NCBI GenBank assembly: GCA_023255355.1
Contig: JALRIU010000320.1
Coordinates: 1-5,146 of the forward strand
Direction of reading: 5' to 3'
Source: Pseudomonadales bacterium
Lineage (GTDB): Bacteria; Pseudomonadota; Gammaproteobacteria; Pseudomonadales; JAHEIH01
Length of the DNA: 5,146 nucleotides
Shown here: positions 1-5,146 of the stretch, piece after piece
How the letters are laid out: every line of letters begins with the position of its first letter
Numbering within the stretch: the first letter of the stretch is position 1
Position numbers and translations under genes: made by a program
Notes under the pieces: generated by a model
Database searches by the model: none
Told to the model about the DNA's origin: nothing
Seen by the model: only the letters and a program-made list of their open reading frames with translations

Positions 1-2
1 CT

Positions 3-932
3 AAGGATGCAGAGCAGGATTTGCGTGACTTGATGGGTATTTCTGATGACTATGCTGTGCTTTTTTTGCAGGGTGGTGCTAGTACACAGTTTGCTTCGAT
101 TCCGTTGAATCTTTTACCTGCTGGTGCCAGCGCAGACTACGTAAATACAGGGCAGTGGTCTAAAAAGGCTATCTCTGAGGCTAAGCGTTTCGGTAATGTT
201 AATGTCGTTGCCGATGCGAAAGATACAAATTACAGCACGATCCCCGCGTTTGAAACATGGTCGGTTGATCCAAATGCGGCTTATTTGCACTACACACCGA
301 ATGAAACTATTGGCGGTGTTGAGTTCTTCTGGGAACCGAAGGTTAATGCTCCCTTGGTTGCTGATATGTCATCAACTATTTTGTCGCGGCCAATTGATGT
401 GAATAAATATGGCTTAATATACGCTGGTGCTCAGAAAAACATTGGTCCAGCGGGATTGACCATTGTGATTGTGCGTCGCGATTTGATAGGCAATGCGCAG
501 TCTGTGTGTCCGACCATGTTCGACTATAAAGTGGCTGATGAAAATGATTCGATGTACAACACACCGCCAAGCTATTCGATCTATCTTGCTGGCCTAGTAT
601 TTAAATGGCTAAAAGCACAGGGTGGCTTGCCGGCAATCGAACAGATCAATCGTCGCAAGGCCGCAAAACTTTATGATTACATCGATAATAGCGGTTTCTA
701 CGCTAACCCTGTTGAGATTGCTAGCCGCTCGTTAATGAACGTGCCTTTCACGCTGGCTGATGCTGGGTTGGATAAGGCTTTCTTGGCGGGTGCGGACGAT
801 GCAGGTCTTCTGAATCTTAAAGGCCATCGAAGTGTCGGTGGTATGCGTGCCTCTATTTATAACGCAGTAGGTGAAGATGCTATCGATGCATTGTTAGACT
901 ATATGCGTGAATTTGCTCGAGTTAACGGTTAG
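3..932 (+). CDS. serC: Phosphoserine aminotransferase, 5'-truncated by window edge
   Basis: SerC is a PLP-dependent cytosolic enzyme that transaminates 3-phosphohydroxypyruvate with glutamate in serine synthesis. It also acts on the 4-phosphohydroxythreonine branch leading to pyridoxal phosphate. The open frame runs from the first complete codon at position 3 (KDAEQDLRDL) to TAG 930-932, giving 309 residues. Aligned from memory with the E. coli protein (362 residues), the first visible residue falls near residue 51, so about 50 N-terminal residues lie upstream. The TTG at 21 is therefore not a real start. Diagnostic stretches are ADYVNTGQW, HYTPNETIGG, the block SSTILSRPIDV, and YAGAQKNIGPAG, whose lysine (codon 435-437) is the expected Schiff-base residue. 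The C-terminal GHRSVGGMRASIYNA is also typical. Every catalytic block in view is intact. The stop lies 8 bases before pheA, consistent with co-transcription. Identity is very secure. Confidence 0.97.
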   Translation, partial: KDAEQDLRDLMGISDDYAVLFLQGGASTQFASIPLNLLPAGASADYVNTGQWSKKAISEAKRFGNVNVVADAKDTNYSTIPAFETWSVDPNAAYLHYTPNETIGGVEFFWEPKVNAPLVADMSSTILSRPIDVNKYGLIYAGAQKNIGPAGLTIVIVRRDLIGNAQSVCPTMFDYKVADENDSMYNTPPSYSIYLAGLVFKWLKAQGGLPAIEQINRRKAAKLYDYIDNSGFYANPVEIASRSLMNVPFTLADAGLDKAFLAGADDAGLLNLKGHRSVGGMRASIYNAVGEDAIDALLDYMREFARVNG

Positions 933-940
933 TTGGGGCT

Positions 941-2059
941 ATGAATCCATTTGATGCTGAGCTAAAAACCATTCGTGATAAGATCGATCAACTTGATAAA
1001 CAATTGATCGAAATTGTTAATGCTCGTGCTAGCTGTGCAAAACAAGTCGCTGAGGTTAAGCAGCGCGAATATGAAGATGCTTTGAGTCGCGGCGAAAAGC
1101 CTGAGGGTATCCTTTTTTATCGTCCTGAGCGTGAAGCTCAGGTGCTGAGACGTGTTATGAATAGCAATCCAGGGCCGATGGATGATGCCAAAATGGCATT
1201 GATCATTCGCGAGGTGATGTCATCCTGTCTAGCTTTAGAGCAGCCAATGCAGGTTGCATACTTAGGACCAGAGGGGACATTTACCCAGGCTGCAGCACTT
1301 AAGCATTTTGGCGGCTCAGTGATTGCTCTTCCGCAAGCGTCGATTGCTCAAATTTTTGCAAAGGTCGAGGCTGCTGAAGTTAACTATGGTGTTGTGCCGG
1401 TCGAGAATTCGACAGAGGGTATGGTCAGTCATACCTTGGATAACTTTGTTGACTCGCCGCTTCGAATTTGTGGTGAAGTTGAGTTACCTATCGATCACCA
1501 CCTATTAGTAAGTGTTGAAACTGGTGACAAGATTGAAGTGATTAAAGCCCATCCGCAAGCGTTGGCTCAATGTCGTCTATGGTTGGATTCAAATTACCCT
1601 GGTATAGAAAGGCAAACCGTGAGCTCAAACGGTGAGGGCGCCCGTTTGGCTTCGATGACAAAAGGTGTGGCGGCTATTGCCGGTGAGGTGGCTGAGCATT
1701 TGTATGGCCTGCAGAGGCTGCACGGTAGCATTCAAGATCTCTCAAATAATACTACGCGCTTCTTAATTATTGGCCGTGAGGAAGTTGCTCCAAGCGGTAA
1801 GGATAAAACTTCCATTATTGTCTCGACTCATAATAGACCTGGCGCCTTATTCAAGTTGCTCGAACCTTTTGAACAAGCTGGAATTATGCTTACCCGCATT
1901 GACACTCGACCTTCACGTACGGAGAAATGGGCGTATATGTTCTTTATGGAATTTGAAGGTCATAAAGATGATAGTCATATAGCTGAGGTATTGGCCAAGC
2001 TTGAATCAAGCTCATTGATGATAAAAATCATGGGGTCATACCCGCGGGCGGTCATTTAG
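941..2059 (+). CDS. pheA: Bifunctional chorismate mutase / prephenate dehydratase (P-protein)
   Basis: PheA converts chorismate to prephenate and then to phenylpyruvate, the committed steps to phenylalanine. The 372 residues fit the family. An AroQ-type chorismate mutase domain (about 1-100) keeps R12, R29, K40, R64 and E65 at the positions of E. coli active-site residues. The position matching E. coli Gln88 appears to be Glu100. The dehydratase domain (about 104-285) starts at VAYLGPEGTFTQAA and carries ENSTEG (155-160) and the TTRF motif (271-274), whose T272 matches the catalytic threonine. A C-terminal ACT domain (about 290-368) has GALF (301-304) and DTRP (321-324), which correspond to the GALV and ESRP motifs of phenylalanine feedback binding. 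The linker at 41-59 is longer than in E. coli, as in Pseudomonas proteins. ATG 941 is the only plausible start, since an in-frame TAA lies at 923. The Shine-Dalgarno is poor (GGGG 935-938, only 2 bases from the ATG), so initiation probably depends on coupling to serC. Confidence 0.97.
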   Translation: MNPFDAELKTIRDKIDQLDKQLIEIVNARASCAKQVAEVKQREYEDALSRGEKPEGILFYRPEREAQVLRRVMNSNPGPMDDAKMALIIREVMSSCLALEQPMQVAYLGPEGTFTQAAALKHFGGSVIALPQASIAQIFAKVEAAEVNYGVVPVENSTEGMVSHTLDNFVDSPLRICGEVELPIDHHLLVSVETGDKIEVIKAHPQALAQCRLWLDSNYPGIERQTVSSNGEGARLASMTKGVAAIAGEVAEHLYGLQRLHGSIQDLSNNTTRFLIIGREEVAPSGKDKTSIIVSTHNRPGALFKLLEPFEQAGIMLTRIDTRPSRTEKWAYMFFMEFEGHKDDSHIAEVLAKLESSSLMIKIMGSYPRAVI

Positions 2060-2061
2060 TT

Positions 2062-2958
2062 ATGAAATTGACAAACCGAGTTTTGGTAGTCGGTCTTGGG
2101 TTAATTGGAAGCTCCTTTGCGCAAGCAATCAAGCATACTGGCCTAGTTGGCGAAGTCATTGGCGTTAGTCGTTCACCATCGACCTTATTTAAAGCGCTTG
2201 ATATGGGTGTTGTCGATCGTTGCGAAGAGCAGTTAAGCACAGCGCTTGCTCAATTGTCTGCGGGCGATGTTGTCATGATTGCTACGCCGACGTTAACTGT
2301 AAAGAGTATTTTGCAGCAGTGCGGAGATGCGCTGCGGCGCGGTGTTGTTGTGACCGATGGTGCCAGTGTTAAAGGTAATATCGAACAGGATGCACGTAGT
2401 ATGTTTCCTGCTGAGCATCTCCGCCATTTGGTGTTAGGGCATCCCATTGCGGGTTCTGAGAAGAGTGGTGTTGAAGCTGCTAATCCTAAGCTTTATATCA
2501 ACCACCGTGTGATTTTGACGCCTTTGCCTGAGACAGATGCCGAGTCTTTGGAGTTGGTCACCAAGTTATGGCAGGCCTGTGGCGCAGTTGTCAATGCTAT
2601 GAGTGTGCAGGAACATGACTTGGTTCTTGCTGCAACAAGTCATTTGCCGCATGTGTTGGCATTTGCCTTAGTTGATGCTCTTTCGCAACAAAAAGAAAAT
2701 CACGATATTTTCAAATATGCTGCCGGTGGTTTTAAGGACTTTACGCGAATTGCCAGTAGCGATCCGATGATGTGGCACGATATTTTGCTCGCCAATAGCG
2801 ATGCTGTGCTTGAGCGTATGGATCAACTTCAGCAACAATTGGAGTGGATGCGTAAGGCTATTTTAGCCAAAGATAGCGATGCCATTCTGTCTAGCTTCAA
2901 GCGTGCTAATGCAGCACGTGAGCATTTTTTAAATCTTTATCAAAATTTAGGAGCCTAG
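2062..2958 (+). CDS. tyrA: Prephenate dehydrogenase (TyrA, no ACT or mutase domain)
   Basis: TyrA oxidatively decarboxylates prephenate (some homologues also arogenate) for tyrosine synthesis. The 298 residues make a minimal TyrA, with neither the N-terminal chorismate mutase of the E. coli T-protein nor a C-terminal ACT domain. The N-terminal Rossmann fold has GLGLIG (11-16). The residue at the end of the second strand is S36, in SRS, rather than Asp, which may favour NADP. Matching the Aquifex enzyme from memory, S102 (in ASVKG), H127 and E133 (in HPIAGSEKSG), H197 (in SHLPH) and R229 (in FKDFTRIA) are the substrate and catalytic residues. All are present, so the gene should be active. It starts 2 bases after the pheA stop without a clear Shine-Dalgarno, so coupled reinitiation is likely. 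The single TAG at its end is in frame with aroA. Substrate breadth (prephenate only, or arogenate too) cannot be settled from sequence. Confidence 0.95.
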   Translation: MKLTNRVLVVGLGLIGSSFAQAIKHTGLVGEVIGVSRSPSTLFKALDMGVVDRCEEQLSTALAQLSAGDVVMIATPTLTVKSILQQCGDALRRGVVVTDGASVKGNIEQDARSMFPAEHLRHLVLGHPIAGSEKSGVEAANPKLYINHRVILTPLPETDAESLELVTKLWQACGAVVNAMSVQEHDLVLAATSHLPHVLAFALVDALSQQKENHDIFKYAAGGFKDFTRIASSDPMMWHDILLANSDAVLERMDQLQQQLEWMRKAILAKDSDAILSSFKRANAAREHFLNLYQNLGA

Positions 2959-2969
2959 CAATCTAGGTT
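2952..2969 (+). promoter_or_regulatory. Hairpin over the tyrA stop codon and aroA ribosome-binding region
   Basis: CCTAG (2954-2958) and CTAGG (2963-2967) are a perfect inverted repeat around the loop CAAT. It extends outward by G2953-U2968 and A2952-U2969, giving a 7-bp stem. The 5' arm contains the tyrA TAG (2956-2958), and the 3' arm contains AGG (2965-2967), the only SD-like element at normal distance from the aroA ATG. A better SD, AGGAG (2949-2953), lies 23 bases from that ATG. Folding the core stem would leave about 9 unpaired bases between AGGAG and the ATG. The complementarity is seen directly; its role in translation is inference. Confidence 0.5.
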
Positions 2970-2976
2970 ATTTGTC

Positions 2977-4299
2977 ATGAGTTCTTCTTCTATTACTTTT
3001 GTCGCTCAGTCCGGGCAGCCATTGTCTGGTGATATTCGTGTTCCCGGTGATAAGTCAATGTCGCATCGGTCGATTATGTTAGGTTCGCTGGCTGAGGGTG
3101 TTACTGAGGTGAGTGGCTTTCTCGAAGGGGAGGACGCACTTGCAACACTAAATGCCTTTAGATCTATGGGCGTTAATATTGTTGGTCCCAAGGCGGGTCG
3201 AGTCACTATCCATGGCGTTGGCTTGCATGGACTGCAGGCCCCACAAGATTCTATCTATCTTGGTAACTCTGGCACATCAATACGCTTAATTGCTGGTTTG
3301 ATGGCGGGTCAACAATTTGATGTCACCATGACTGGCGATGCGTCGTTATCAAAACGTCCAATGAATCGTGTTGCAATACCGCTGCGCGAAATGGGTGCTA
3401 TCGTTGAAACCGAAGAGGGGGGTCGTCCACCATTAACTGTTAGAGGCGGAAGTCAATTAAAGGGTATTTCTTATACTATGCCAATGGCTAGTGCCCAGGT
3501 GAAATCCTGCGTTCTTTTGGCTGGTTTGTATGCTGAGGGCCAGACACGGGTTACTGAACCTGCGCCAACCCGTGATCATACTGAACGCATGCTGCGAGGT
3601 TTTGGTTATGATGTGCAAGTGAATGGCAGTACTGTCACCTTGCAAGGTGGTGGTAAGTTAACCGCAACGTCTATTGATGTACCTTCAGATATCTCATCAG
3701 CAGCATTTTATATGGTCGCTGCTTCTATCATGCCTGGCTCTGATTTGATGCTGCGTCATGTTGGTATTAACCCAACTCGTATTGGCATCATTAATATTCT
3801 GCGCTTGATGGGTGCAGATATTGAGTTAAGCAATGAGCGTGAAGTGGGCGGCGAGCCCGTCGCTGATATTCGTATCCGTGGTGCGCAGCTCAAGGGTATT
3901 GTTATTCCTGAAGATCAAGTTCCACTAGCTATCGATGAATTTCCTGTGCTATTTATTGCTGCTGCATGTGCAGAGGGTCAGACTATTTTGACGGGTGCTG
4001 AAGAGTTGCGTGTCAAAGAGAGTGATCGAATTCAGGTTATGGCAGATGGCTTGCAAGCATTAGGCGTAGACGCACAACCTACAGAAGACGGGATTGTTAT
4101 TAATCCAGGTCCCATAGGTGGCGGCGAGATTTGGTCGCATGGTGACCACAGAATTGCGATGTCCTTTGCCGTGGCGTCCCTTCGCGCTTCAGGTGCGATA
4201 CATATCCATGGTGCAGAACACGTAGCGACGTCGTTCCCAGGGTTTGTAGAGCTTGCGAACAGCGTGGGTTTCAATCTACGCGTGATTGAGGGGGCTTAG
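2977..4299 (+). CDS. aroA: 3-phosphoshikimate 1-carboxyvinyltransferase (EPSP synthase), class II-like
   Basis: AroA transfers the enolpyruvyl group of PEP to shikimate 3-phosphate, the sixth shikimate-pathway step and the target of glyphosate. The 440 residues form the full two-domain enzyme. Conserved residues include K26-S27 and R31 in GDKSMSHR, the PEP-loop LGNSGT (95-100), KRPMNR (126-131), MASAQVKS (170-177), RDHTERML (199-206), D320, KESDR (347-351) and DHRIAMS (390-396). MASAQVKS and RDHTERML resemble class II enzymes such as CP4 and Gram-positive AroA, rather than E. coli class I. At the position where CP4 carries a glyphosate-excluding Ala, this protein has Gly99. ATG 2977 is preferred because the protein begins in the usual way shortly before [12 protein letters not shown]. 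The gene is in frame with tyrA, 18 bases after its TAG. In Pseudomonas the two activities are fused in one protein. Identity is very secure; glyphosate response is not predictable from this alone. Confidence 0.97.
   Translation: MSSSSITFVAQSGQPLSGDIRVPGDKSMSHRSIMLGSLAEGVTEVSGFLEGEDALATLNAFRSMGVNIVGPKAGRVTIHGVGLHGLQAPQDSIYLGNSGTSIRLIAGLMAGQQFDVTMTGDASLSKRPMNRVAIPLREMGAIVETEEGGRPPLTVRGGSQLKGISYTMPMASAQVKSCVLLAGLYAEGQTRVTEPAPTRDHTERMLRGFGYDVQVNGSTVTLQGGGKLTATSIDVPSDISSAAFYMVAASIMPGSDLMLRHVGINPTRIGIINILRLMGADIELSNEREVGGEPVADIRIRGAQLKGIVIPEDQVPLAIDEFPVLFIAAACAEGQTILTGAEELRVKESDRIQVMADGLQALGVDAQPTEDGIVINPGPIGGGEIWSHGDHRIAMSFAVASLRASGAIHIHGAEHVATSFPGFVELANSVGFNLRVIEGA
4289..4294 (+). promoter_or_regulatory. 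Ribosome binding site deciding the cmk start
   Basis: The purine-rich AGGGGG lies within the last codons of aroA, 6 bases before GTG 4301, and is preceded by a G that makes GAGGGG. This spacing supports GTG 4301 over the in-frame TTG at 4286, which lies inside aroA and would add five residues absent from typical cytidylate kinases. Confidence 0.65.
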
Positions 4300-4300
4300 C

Positions 4301-4984
4301 GTGCCCCAGGTTTTGACTATCGATGGGCCGGGTGGGTCAGGCAAGGGCACGATTGCGCAGAAGGTTGCTGATTATCTTGGTTGGCATTTTCTCGATAGCG
4401 GTGCTTTGTATCGCTTAACTGGTTTGGCTGCACAAAATCATAACGTAGCGCTGGATGACAAAGCTCAATTGGCAGTGCTCGCTGAAAACCTTGATATTCG
4501 GTTTGAGTTAGTAGCAAACGATGAGCCGAGAGTATTATTGGAATCTAAGGACGTCAGTCTCGAGATTAGATTGCCAGAGGCAGGTCAAGCCGCATCAAAA
4601 GTGGCTGCGTTTACTGAGGTGCGAGACGCTTTGCTGTTGCGTCAGCGGGAATTTAAGCGTGCGCCAGGATTGGTTGCCGATGGTCGTGATATGGGCACGG
4701 TGGTATTTCCTGATGCGCCGCTAAAGGTCTATCTTACAGCGAGTGTTGAGGAACGAGCGCAACGCCGTTACAAGCAGTTGCTTGCAAAGGGGCAAAGTGT
4801 TAAAATCGGCGACCTTTTGCAGGACATCCAAGCTCGCGATGATCGTGATATGAATCGAGCAGTGGCGCCATTGCGACCCGCTGACGACGCAATCATCATA
4901 GATAGTTCTTTCATGAGTATTGACGAAGTCTTTCAACAAATCTTGGATTTGTTGAAAGATAGAGACATGATCGCTGCAAAATAA
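4301..4984 (+). CDS. cmk: Cytidylate (CMP/dCMP) kinase
   Basis: Cmk phosphorylates CMP and dCMP with ATP, recycling pyrimidine nucleotides in the cytosol. From GTG 4301 the product has 227 residues, the same as my recollection of the E. coli enzyme. The P-loop is GPGGSGKGT (9-17), followed by LDSGALYR (31-38) with the nucleotide-site serine and tyrosine. The long insert characteristic of bacterial CMP kinases spans roughly residues 60-125. [13 protein letters not shown] (128-140) and the lid-region RDDRDMNR (179-186) carry the expected CMP and phosphate-binding arginines and aspartates. The C-terminal helix beyond residue 205 is less conserved, and its codons form a 13-bp inverted repeat. The start lies 1 base after the aroA stop, so coupled translation is likely. 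Location directly before rpsA is the classic gammaproteobacterial arrangement. Identity is secure; the start is well supported by the SD and by length. Confidence 0.96.
   Translation: MPQVLTIDGPGGSGKGTIAQKVADYLGWHFLDSGALYRLTGLAAQNHNVALDDKAQLAVLAENLDIRFELVANDEPRVLLESKDVSLEIRLPEAGQAASKVAAFTEVRDALLLRQREFKRAPGLVADGRDMGTVVFPDAPLKVYLTASVEERAQRRYKQLLAKGQSVKIGDLLQDIQARDDRDMNRAVAPLRPADDAIIIDSSFMSIDEVFQQILDLLKDRDMIAAK
4929..4959 (+). repeat. 13-bp perfect inverted repeat in the 3' end of cmk
   Basis: TCTTTCAACAAAT (4929-4941) and ATTTGTTGAAAGA (4947-4959) are exact reverse complements around the 5-base loop CTTGG, and a G-U pair (4928/4960) can extend the stem. It covers cmk codons 210-220 (FQQILDLLK), where CAA CAA pairs with TTG TTG. 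No T-run follows directly; the nearest is T7 at 4988-4994, about 29 bases on, so it does not look like an intrinsic terminator. It could be an RNA hairpin affecting processing or decay between cmk and rpsA, or a dyad protein-binding site. The function is unknown; the symmetry itself is certain. Confidence 0.6.
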
Positions 4985-5032
4985 TGATTTTTTTAAAGTA
5001 AATTTAAACGGCCAGCTTAGTTTGAATTTGCT

Positions 5033-5050
5033 GTGTATCAAGTGATGCAC
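5033..5050 (+). promoter_or_regulatory. Candidate hairpin in the rpsA leader
   Basis: GTGTATC (5033-5039) and GATGCAC (5044-5050) pair over 7 bp with one G-U and a 4-base AAGT loop. A second, weaker stem with several G-U pairs can form from TGGTAAC (5075-5081) with GTTATTG (5085-5091), just before the rpsA SD. Leaders of rpsA in gammaproteobacteria are known to fold into several hairpins used in S1 autocontrol. Assigning these stems to that role is inference. Confidence 0.35.
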
Positions 5051-5093
5051 GCACTGTGAATTGACCCGTGTTGCTGGTAACGCGGTTATTGTT

Positions 5094-5099
5094 AAAGGT
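5094..5099 (+). promoter_or_regulatory. Weak Shine-Dalgarno of rpsA
   Basis: AAAGGT ends 8 bases before ATG 5108. It matches the anti-SD only partly. A weak SD is in keeping with known rpsA leaders, where efficient initiation relies on leader structure more than on a strong SD. Confidence 0.45.
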
Positions 5100-5107
5100 A
5101 CTGACTA

Positions 5108-5146
5108 ATGAGCGAAAATTTCGCCGAATTATTTGAAGAAAGTTTG
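5108..5146 (+). CDS. rpsA: 30S ribosomal protein S1, N-terminal 13 codons only
   Basis: S1 is the large OB-fold mRNA-binding protein of the 30S subunit, needed to initiate on mRNAs with weak or structured ribosome-binding sites. Only MSENFAELFEESL is visible before the window ends. It matches the N-terminus of gammaproteobacterial S1 proteins (E. coli MTESFAQLFEESL), the segment that docks on ribosomal protein S2. The position after cmk confirms the call. ATG 5108 is supported by that match and by AAAGG upstream. The rest of the gene (about 550 codons in the family) lies beyond the window. Confidence 0.93.
   Translation, partial: MSENFAELFEESL

Larger units (their letters stand above)
4985..5107 (+). 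promoter_or_regulatory. AT-rich cmk-rpsA spacer / rpsA leader region
   Basis: This is the only sizeable non-coding stretch in the window. Its first part is very AT-rich: T7 at 4988-4994, then TTTAAA at 4992-4997 and again at 5003-5008, 11 bases apart and so about one helical turn. That resembles an UP element or a bent promoter-upstream region. I could not find a convincing -35/-10 pair behind it. In E. coli, rpsA has its own promoters and a structured leader through which S1 represses its own translation. By position this spacer should serve the same purpose, but that is inference from synteny. Confidence 0.45.

Noticed and set aside
21..23. TTG 21 as the serC start
   Set aside because: Homology continues upstream to the first base of the window, and about 50 N-terminal residues are missing; the gene is cut by the window edge.
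984..1011. 8-bp inverted repeat TCGATCAA / TTGATCGA with a 12-base gap in early pheA
   Set aside because: It lies in codons for the conserved first helix of the mutase (IDQLDKQLIE), where repeated Ile-Asp, Gln and Leu codons easily give this symmetry. It is short and has a wide gap.
1998..2012. Palindrome AGCTTGA-A-TCAAGCT near the pheA end
   Set aside because: As RNA it gives only a 6-bp stem with a 3-base loop inside coding sequence, 50 bases before tyrA, with no link to a start or stop. Probably chance.
4286..4300. TTG 4286 as the cmk start
   Set aside because: It lies within aroA, has a poorer ribosome site, and adds five residues not seen in the family. GTG 4301 has a purine-rich SD at a proper distance.
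4988..4994. T7 run after cmk as an intrinsic terminator
   Set aside because: No GC-rich stem precedes it directly; only a 5-bp A/T stem (AAAAT/ATTTT) is available, and the 13-bp repeat ends 28 bases earlier. Termination cannot be supported.
4721..5050. 109-codon open frame on the minus strand across the cmk 3' end and the spacer
   Set aside because: It overlaps the conserved lid region of cmk, its translation has no recognisable domain, and no ribosome site is evident. It is a shadow frame.
5061..5090. Possible rpsA promoter TTGACC (5061-5066) with GTTATT (5085-5090), 18-base spacer
   Set aside because: The -35 is good but the -10 matches only 3 of 6 bases and lacks the key A. Transcription would start about 11 bases before the ATG and leave almost no leader.

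Overview
The window is one co-directional (+ strand) block of central-metabolism genes in the order serC' - pheA - tyrA - aroA - cmk - rpsA'. serC lacks its 5' end and only the first 13 codons of rpsA are present. This order, and the close protein resemblance to Pseudomonas-type enzymes, points to a gammaproteobacterium. The features are a bifunctional chorismate mutase-prephenate dehydratase, a short TyrA without an ACT domain, and a class II AroA. The moderate GC content, with many TTG, CAA and AAA codons, and a TyrA that is not fused to AroA suggest a lineage outside Pseudomonas itself, perhaps among the Cellvibrionales/Oceanospirillales-type marine bacteria. That placement is inference.

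Layout: positions 3-932 hold the C-terminal 309 residues of phosphoserine aminotransferase. Positions 941-2059 hold the P-protein PheA, 2062-2958 prephenate dehydrogenase TyrA, 2977-4299 EPSP synthase AroA, and 4301-4984 CMP kinase. A 123-base AT-rich spacer follows, and ribosomal protein S1 starts at 5108. Gaps between the first five genes are 8, 2, 18 and 1 bases, so they are almost certainly one transcription unit with coupled translation. AroA makes EPSP, the precursor of chorismate. PheA converts chorismate to prephenate and then to phenylpyruvate, and TyrA sends prephenate towards tyrosine. SerC supplies serine and contributes to pyridoxal phosphate synthesis. Cmk and S1 tie the operon to nucleotide and protein synthesis. 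The hisC-type aminotransferase that often sits between pheA and tyrA in relatives is absent.

No new multi-gene system is present. The unusual signals are small and lie at junctions. (1) tyrA and aroA are in the same reading frame and separated by a single TAG, so the DNA is one stop codon away from the TyrA-AroA fusion known from Pseudomonas. (2) A hairpin sits on that TAG; it could either hide the near Shine-Dalgarno of aroA or bring a stronger, distant one to working distance. (3) A 13-bp perfect inverted repeat lies in the 3' end of the cmk coding sequence. (4) The rpsA leader is AT-rich and can form a hairpin. At protein level, the cofactor loop of TyrA lacks the acidic residue typical of NAD enzymes, and the Phe-binding ESRP motif of PheA reads DTRP.
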